A DNA stretch of 37,917 bases, taken from contig MNCI01007659.1 in the NCBI GenBank assembly GCA_015680685.1, positions 570,243 through 608,159 of the forward strand, given 5' to 3'. Below are positions 33,273-37,917 of the stretch, in pieces. The notes under the pieces were generated by a model. The model was not told the DNA's origin. It saw nothing but the letters and a program-made list of their open reading frames with translations, and searched no databases. The position numbers and the translations under genes were made by a program. How positions within the stretch are numbered: position 1 is the first letter of the stretch; every line of letters begins with the position of its first letter. Source of the stretch: Gnetum montanum. Lineage: Eukaryota > Streptophyta > Gnetopsida > Gnetales > Gnetaceae.

Positions 33273-34081
33273 TAATGAGTGGCAAGGTACCCCTACGCTC
33301 AACCATACAAATACAAGCGTTTCACACAAGATTCGGTCAAATTCCAAGGACTAAGCGCTTATGTGGCCTTGTGGAACAAGGACGAGTTGGTTGATCATTG
33401 TCTTCCCAAACTTACTTGTATGTCACAATTGTATGGTTAAGGAAGCCTGAGGCATATGATTTTTATATCTTTTATGTTTTTATGTCCTGTGCTAATAAGG
33501 GAGAAGATAGATAACTAAGTAACTAATTTATCTTAACTACTCATTAACTAAGTTCTAACTAATCCTAAAACCAACATCCATTCTCACTTTCCGTACACAT
33601 CCTGAACCAGTGCAACACTACTGGGATTACCAAACGCTAATCGTTACTAGGTTACCAAGTGTTACACACATGCTCGAAGTGATCATACTGAGTGTATTTA
33701 CTTAGGAGAGTTGTAGGGTGAGAGAGAGCATTAATTAACTAAGAAAACATTTAATAATAGTAATTAACATTAACTAATCTATTCTGGATGTTGTAAGGTT
33801 TATCATAAAGTTTGTCTTTATTTTCATACACAAAGTGTGCTCAGGTACATAATGCTCGAATAAATATTCGTTCACTCTATGACTCCTACTACGGGCACGC
33901 AGAAATAATTCTAACTCTGGGAGGAAGAAAAGGCAAGAGTTTGGCTAAGGGACTAACTATCTAATTACAAAATGAAGTGTGCCCGCCTCTTATTTATAGG
34001 TAAGAAGGTAGGTCCCAATATCGAGTATCTGACATCGCATGATGGACTCCAATATCGCGGACCCGTTATCACGATTCATCA
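33273..34081 (-). repeat. 3' LTR of a minus-strand TGATGA-family element
   Basis: It starts TAATGAGTGGCAAGG (first G mutated to A) and ends GATTCATCA. TATAAATA on the minus strand is at 33998-33991. Two TACCAA repeats lie at about 33627-33662 and a GATATC-type module, mostly AATATCGCG/GACATCGC variants, at about 34015-34070. It interrupts the gypsy pol at 30191-33270; the other side of the insertion is beyond the window. Confidence 0.88.
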
Positions 34082-34095
34082 TACCCCCATGACTA
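34082..34095 (-). other. Polypurine tract of the right-edge element
   Basis: TTAGTCATGGGGGTA on the minus strand abuts the 3' LTR start TGATGAATC. Confidence 0.85.
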
Positions 34096-35905
34096 AATGA
34101 AAACTCTTCCTCAAGTTCCTTACAAAATATTGGAAAGGTATGGGATTATTGACTAATTGGCAACTGACAGTGGAATGGGATGACAGACTCAACTTGCCTA
34201 GTGAACAAATCAATAAGCATATTACAACATTAGTGTTCATGACCATTATGGTGAACACTTTTACATAAATGACATCCAAGCCTTTATTTGGTAGCTTGAA
34301 GAGAAAGAGAGAGAAAGAAGATGAAGCGTGATGCTGCCAATGCCGAGATTGCACCTTCCATTGTTTATCCATAGCCACGCCACCAAACTTGTTCCTTTCG
34401 TAAATGCTCCAGTTCTAGTCCATCCTGAGTATTTCTTCCAAGCCCAGTCCATTGTTTGTATGATCACCATATGCACACACAACACAGTCACAAATGAGCA
34501 AGGACAGATAAACCACAATGCAGTTGATACCTTGCCTCGATATGAAGCACATTGGTTGAGTTGTGGTTATGGTAGAAACTGTTTCAAAGATTTATCATTG
34601 GTGACTACCCAAGGTGTAGGGGTTAAGCAAATAGTAGAATGGAAAAAATTGAACAATTTGTGCCTGGGCCCCCACGACTAAGAGCGAACCTCCGATAGCT
34701 ATAACATGGAAAAATATAAGGAACAAGAAATATGGGAAAAATAACAACGGCAACGCCAATCAAATGGATGTCATGGATGGGGATGAAACAAGAAATGATT
34801 GATTGCAAGAAATGTTTAAGGAAAAGAAGTTAACAATTACACCAAAAAGAAATTCCTGTGGGTCCTCCCCAAAGTAGGCTCATGCCTTTTATGCCTTGAC
34901 AAACCCATAAACCAAAGAGTCCGTAGGCTCTAGGAATGTCATTTGGAAGTAAGAGTTAAAGACTTACCCACAAGAATTCACCAAAGAAAAAAAATGCATC
35001 AACCTAGAAATGGACTAATGATAAAATTGGCAATGAGGTGGAAAATGGGAAGAAAGATGGAGAGGAGAGAATGGAATGGAATCCCAAGAACAAGGTTGTG
35101 TAAAGTCCCATGTGTATTTCATGGTTAATATGACTGAGTAGAACTCATTCCAAATCTAGACTTAAACCAACCACATTTAGTGACCTTGCATCAATACACT
35201 TGGCCAATCCATCCTCTTGAAGCAACAAGAATGCTTCCGCAAAGAATCACCACCATTCCGAGGAGAGTGAGATGGAGAAGTAGGAAGCGAGAAAGGGCCT
35301 TAGTTAGAGGGAACCTTCAGGCATGGGTAACATGTCTTTCCAATTCCATAACTAGTGTTTATAGCCCATATTTCTTTATTATGTCTAAGGGGTATGCTTT
35401 GAATTCTCACTTTTTTTTATTTTTTTTTACGTGATAACCACACCATGCAAAGACTTATTTTTATTCATTCAACTTCCTAATATTTGATCAATGGTAGAAT
35501 GCAAAAAGCCCAAGAAAAAGTATCCAAGCACCCAAGAGAATGGCCAGCACAAATGCATCAAATCCCCATGAAGTCACATCCTTCTCATCCTTTGAGTCTT
35601 TCCTTGGTTTGAAAAATACCCAGCCACCAATTCATTAACAAATTTTCTTAGAAAAAGGGAACTGTACAGTTCCAAGCCAAAGGAGACCATAGAGTTGTAT
35701 GGATGAGTGGATGGCGTGGACTCGTTGCCTGTTTTACCAAAAGAACCATACATGAGCACTTACAGGATGAAAAAAAAAAAGTAAATCAAGCAAATAAAGA
35801 AATAGTAAAAATATAAATGATGTTGTAAAAAAATAAGAAAAGTTAACAAAATGTGTCAAACAAAAATATGTAAAATAAAAATTCAAAAAGAACTAAGGGC
35901 CTAAA
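34096..35905 (-). repeat. 3' non-coding module, copy 3 (diverged)
   Basis: Related to 16704-18760 in order and sequence. A second polypurine-like motif (TTAGTCGTGGGGGC, minus strand) is at 34681-34668. The words GGGCCTTAGTTAGAGG, CATGTCTTTCCAA and GTGCTTTGAATTCTCA (here GTATGCTTTGAATTCTCA) match copies 1 and 2. It lies between integrase remains and the polypurine tract, showing where the module belongs in a more complete element. Confidence 0.75.
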
Positions 35906-36841
35906 ATGGTTAGCATAGGTGGCCATCTCCCCCACGATTGAGTTGGAAGTAGGAGATCCAAAATAGTGAGCAAGGTTGTCCATCAACAAAGGTAGCATGT
36001 GTACTGGCTCTCCCAAGTTCATGGAAACATTTGGTCTGTTGCACGTTGACCAACAACTTCTTGTCCGAGCTCTCAGGTTTGTATATTACCATGGCCCCTA
36101 AAGGAAAAGTTGCATAAATAATATAAGGTCCTTCCCACAGTGTTTGAAATTTAGTACGTTGTGGCACATGTGTGGGATTTCAATAGAGAACCTTATCTCC
36201 TAGTTGATATTTAACTTTCCTAATCCTTAGGTCATGACGTTTTTTATTGAATGCCTTATGCAATTCGTTAAATGAAAGGTAGCTAGTTGGTTTTAATCTA
36301 GCAAGTTAAGGGTTACTAACCGTTATTTCTGTGCTAGATCAAGGTCATGGTTAAGGTCACATGCCATGGATAGTGTATGGAGCTCAGTTTGAATGGGGAG
36401 CGTTGGTAATTTACCATACACTAATTCATAGGAAGAGTAGCCTGTAGGGAGTTTCCACGTGGAGCGGTATGCCCAAAGAGCATCGTTCAATTTAGTGCTC
36501 TAGTCTCGCCTAAACTTGCTAATGGTTCTTGTCAATATCTTTGTAATCTCCCTATTGGTGACTTCAGCTTGACTATTCACTTGGGGGGTGGTATGGTGTT
36601 GTTATTTTGTGTTCAACCCCTAAGCATTGCATTAATTTCCAAAAAGTTACACTTGTGAAGTATGTACCATTATTTGAAATAAGTGCACAAGGCATACCAA
36701 ACCTGTTTATGATGTGTTGTTGAACAAATTGTGCAGCTATAGATGATCTACAATCCTTAATGGTAGCTGCTTCGGCCCATTTTGTTAGGTAATCAACAGC
36801 AACAATAATATAATCTTTTCCATTGAACATTGGTGTAATTT

Positions 36842-36934
36842 GCCCTATAAAATCAATTCCCCAAATGTCAAAAGGTTCTAAAGGTTGNTCCCTATAAAAT
36901 CAATTCCCCAAATGTCAAAAGGTTCTAAAGGTTG
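36842..36934. repeat. Tandem duplication around an N, probable gap artefact
   Basis: The 45-base stretch beginning CCCTATAAAATCAATTCC occurs at 36843-36887, is followed by N at 36888, and is repeated at 36890-36934. It falls inside integrase coding remains. Confidence 0.85.
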
Positions 36935-37621
36935 GATCCATTGTTGTGAACCCTCCATTCTAGCAGTGATTCCCCCATCACATTGATAGCGCTCGCAAGA
37001 TTGGACAAAACAATGAGTGTCCTGAAACAATGTAGGCCAATAATATCCTGCAAGCAAGATCTTGATGGTCGTTCATCTCCCAACATAATGACCCCCACAA
37101 GAACCCTCATGAGTGTCTTAGAGAACTCATAGTTGATCTATATCAGAAACACACCATTGAACCAAGCCATTAGGGCACACTTTGTAAAGTTGCCCATTGA
37201 TCTCCATAAAGTACTTGGCTCAATGAAGAAACTGTTGTTTCTTCTTAAGGTTTAACTCTTGTGGTAATTGTTGGGTGAGGAGATAGGTAAGAATGCTACT
37301 GTACTAGTTTATCTTCATGGGTGATTGCTTATTCACTACACCAACAAAGAGGAATTCATTAGGGAAATAATCAAAAATTGGATACTCATCCTCTTTGTTG
37401 TCCCATCGCAACCGAGATAAATGATCAGCAACTACGTTCTGAATGCCTTTATGATTAATCATCGTAAGATTAAACTCTTGTAAGATAACAAGCCATCATA
37501 TGATACGAGGGCTTACCATTAGCTTATTCATAAGGAAATGAATTGCATTATGATTTGTATGTACATATACTTTATATCCTAATACATAATGTCTAAACTT
37601 TTCTAGTGCAAACACTACAGC

Positions 37622-37669
37622 NTAGGGCACACTTTGTAAAGTTGCCCATTGATCTCCATAAAGTACTTN
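37622..37669. repeat. N-bracketed copy of upstream sequence, probable gap artefact
   Basis: Between the Ns at 37622 and 37669 lie 46 bases beginning TAGGGCACACTTTGTAAAG that duplicate about 37169-37214. They interrupt the RNase H reading, which makes sense when the piece is removed. Confidence 0.85.
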
Positions 37670-37917
37670 TGCTTCTAGTCATCTAACTATGTAAGTACAA
37701 CTCCTAAGGCATAGTTGGATGCGTCGGTCATAATATGGAATGGTTTGGACCGGTCAGGAGCTTGTAGAATGGGTGTTCCTACTAGCTTCTGTTTCAAAGT
37801 TTGGAAAGCTAATTCACATTTCTTTGTCCATTGGAAAGGTATGTCCTTTTTCATTAATTCCACCAATGGTTTTGCAACCTTTGAAAAGTTCTCAATAAAT
37901 CTCCTATAGTAGCCAGT

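Larger units (their letters stand above)
35910..37917 (-). pseudogene. Decayed Ty3/gypsy RNase H and integrase of the right-edge element
   Basis: The minus strand enters the window in the RT/RNase H link (37917-37690: Tyr-Tyr-Arg-Arg-Phe-Ile-Glu-Asn-Phe-Ser, then Thr-Asp-Ala-Ser). RNase H ends near 37410 with Val-Ala-Asp-His-Leu-Ser-Arg-Leu, a spelling familiar from Athila/Tat-type elements. The integrase zinc finger (about 37110-36970) keeps the His ligands, but the last Cys pair reads Cys-Glu-Arg-Tyr, with Tyr at 36988-36986 in place of Cys. The core (about 36940-36573) has Val-Asp-Tyr-Leu-Thr-Lys-Trp, but Ile-Ser-Asp-Asn-Gly reads Ile-Ser-Asn-Asn-Gly (codon 36674-36672). The C-terminal part (36167-35910) has Trp-Glu-Gly-Pro-Tyr. 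Stops, frameshifts and three Ns break it. It continues right of the window, where RT, protease and gag are expected. Confidence 0.82.

Noticed and set aside
24757-34081. Regularly repeated short blocks as a CRISPR-like array
   Set aside because: The repeats are LTR copies spread over kilobases and short minisatellites inside them, in a plant-type genome; no cas-like gene is present.

Overview
The window looks like seed-plant nuclear DNA, most likely from a large repeat-rich genome such as a conifer (inference). It is AT-rich and packed with decayed LTR retrotransposons inserted into one another. Only one gene looks intact: a short secreted GASA/Snakin-type cysteine-rich peptide on the minus strand at 13068-13400. 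No rRNA, tRNA, CRISPR array or bacterial-type operon was seen.

Most of the window is built from one LTR family, called here the TGATGA family. Its LTRs begin TGATGAG and end CTCATCA, and I count seven copies. Copies 6854-7750 and 11405-12205 flank a plus-strand element bounded by the 5-bp duplication CAAAT. Its interior holds a decayed coiled-coil ORF (7826-10385) and not recognisable gag-pol. A solo LTR (10577-11340, duplication CCATA) is nested inside it. Copies 15835-16689 and 21317-21900 flank a minus-strand element with a primer-binding site, a decayed gag and a 3' non-coding module, but no pol. Copy 24757-25711 is a second solo LTR (duplication TTAGC). Copy 33273-34081 is the 3' LTR of a minus-strand element that runs off the right edge and carries decayed Ty3/gypsy RNase H and integrase. 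The first 1258 bases are the 3' module of a further copy.

Other residents are: a minus-strand gag with a zinc knuckle at about 2640-3850; a fragment of a plant transposon-type ORF at 1347-1948; an unassigned decayed plus-strand ORF at 4510-5900; a plus-strand gag at about 27718-28866; and a second Ty3/gypsy lineage (protease, RT, RNase H, integrase and 3' LTR) on the minus strand at 29137-33270, interrupted by the 33273 LTR. Two tRNA-derived SINE-like stretches lie at 14824-14884 and 26860-26925. The stretch at about 12440-14640 is a low-repeat island around the GASA gene.

All five N characters sit beside duplicated or inverted local sequence, which points to gap-filling artefacts. The most interesting signals are two alternative palindromic modules just upstream of the TATA box in one LTR family, a variable-number repeat inside the same LTRs, repeated polypurine-tract-like motifs in its 3' module, and decay that looks driven by C-to-T change. 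All domain calls come from reading translations by eye; no database search was run.
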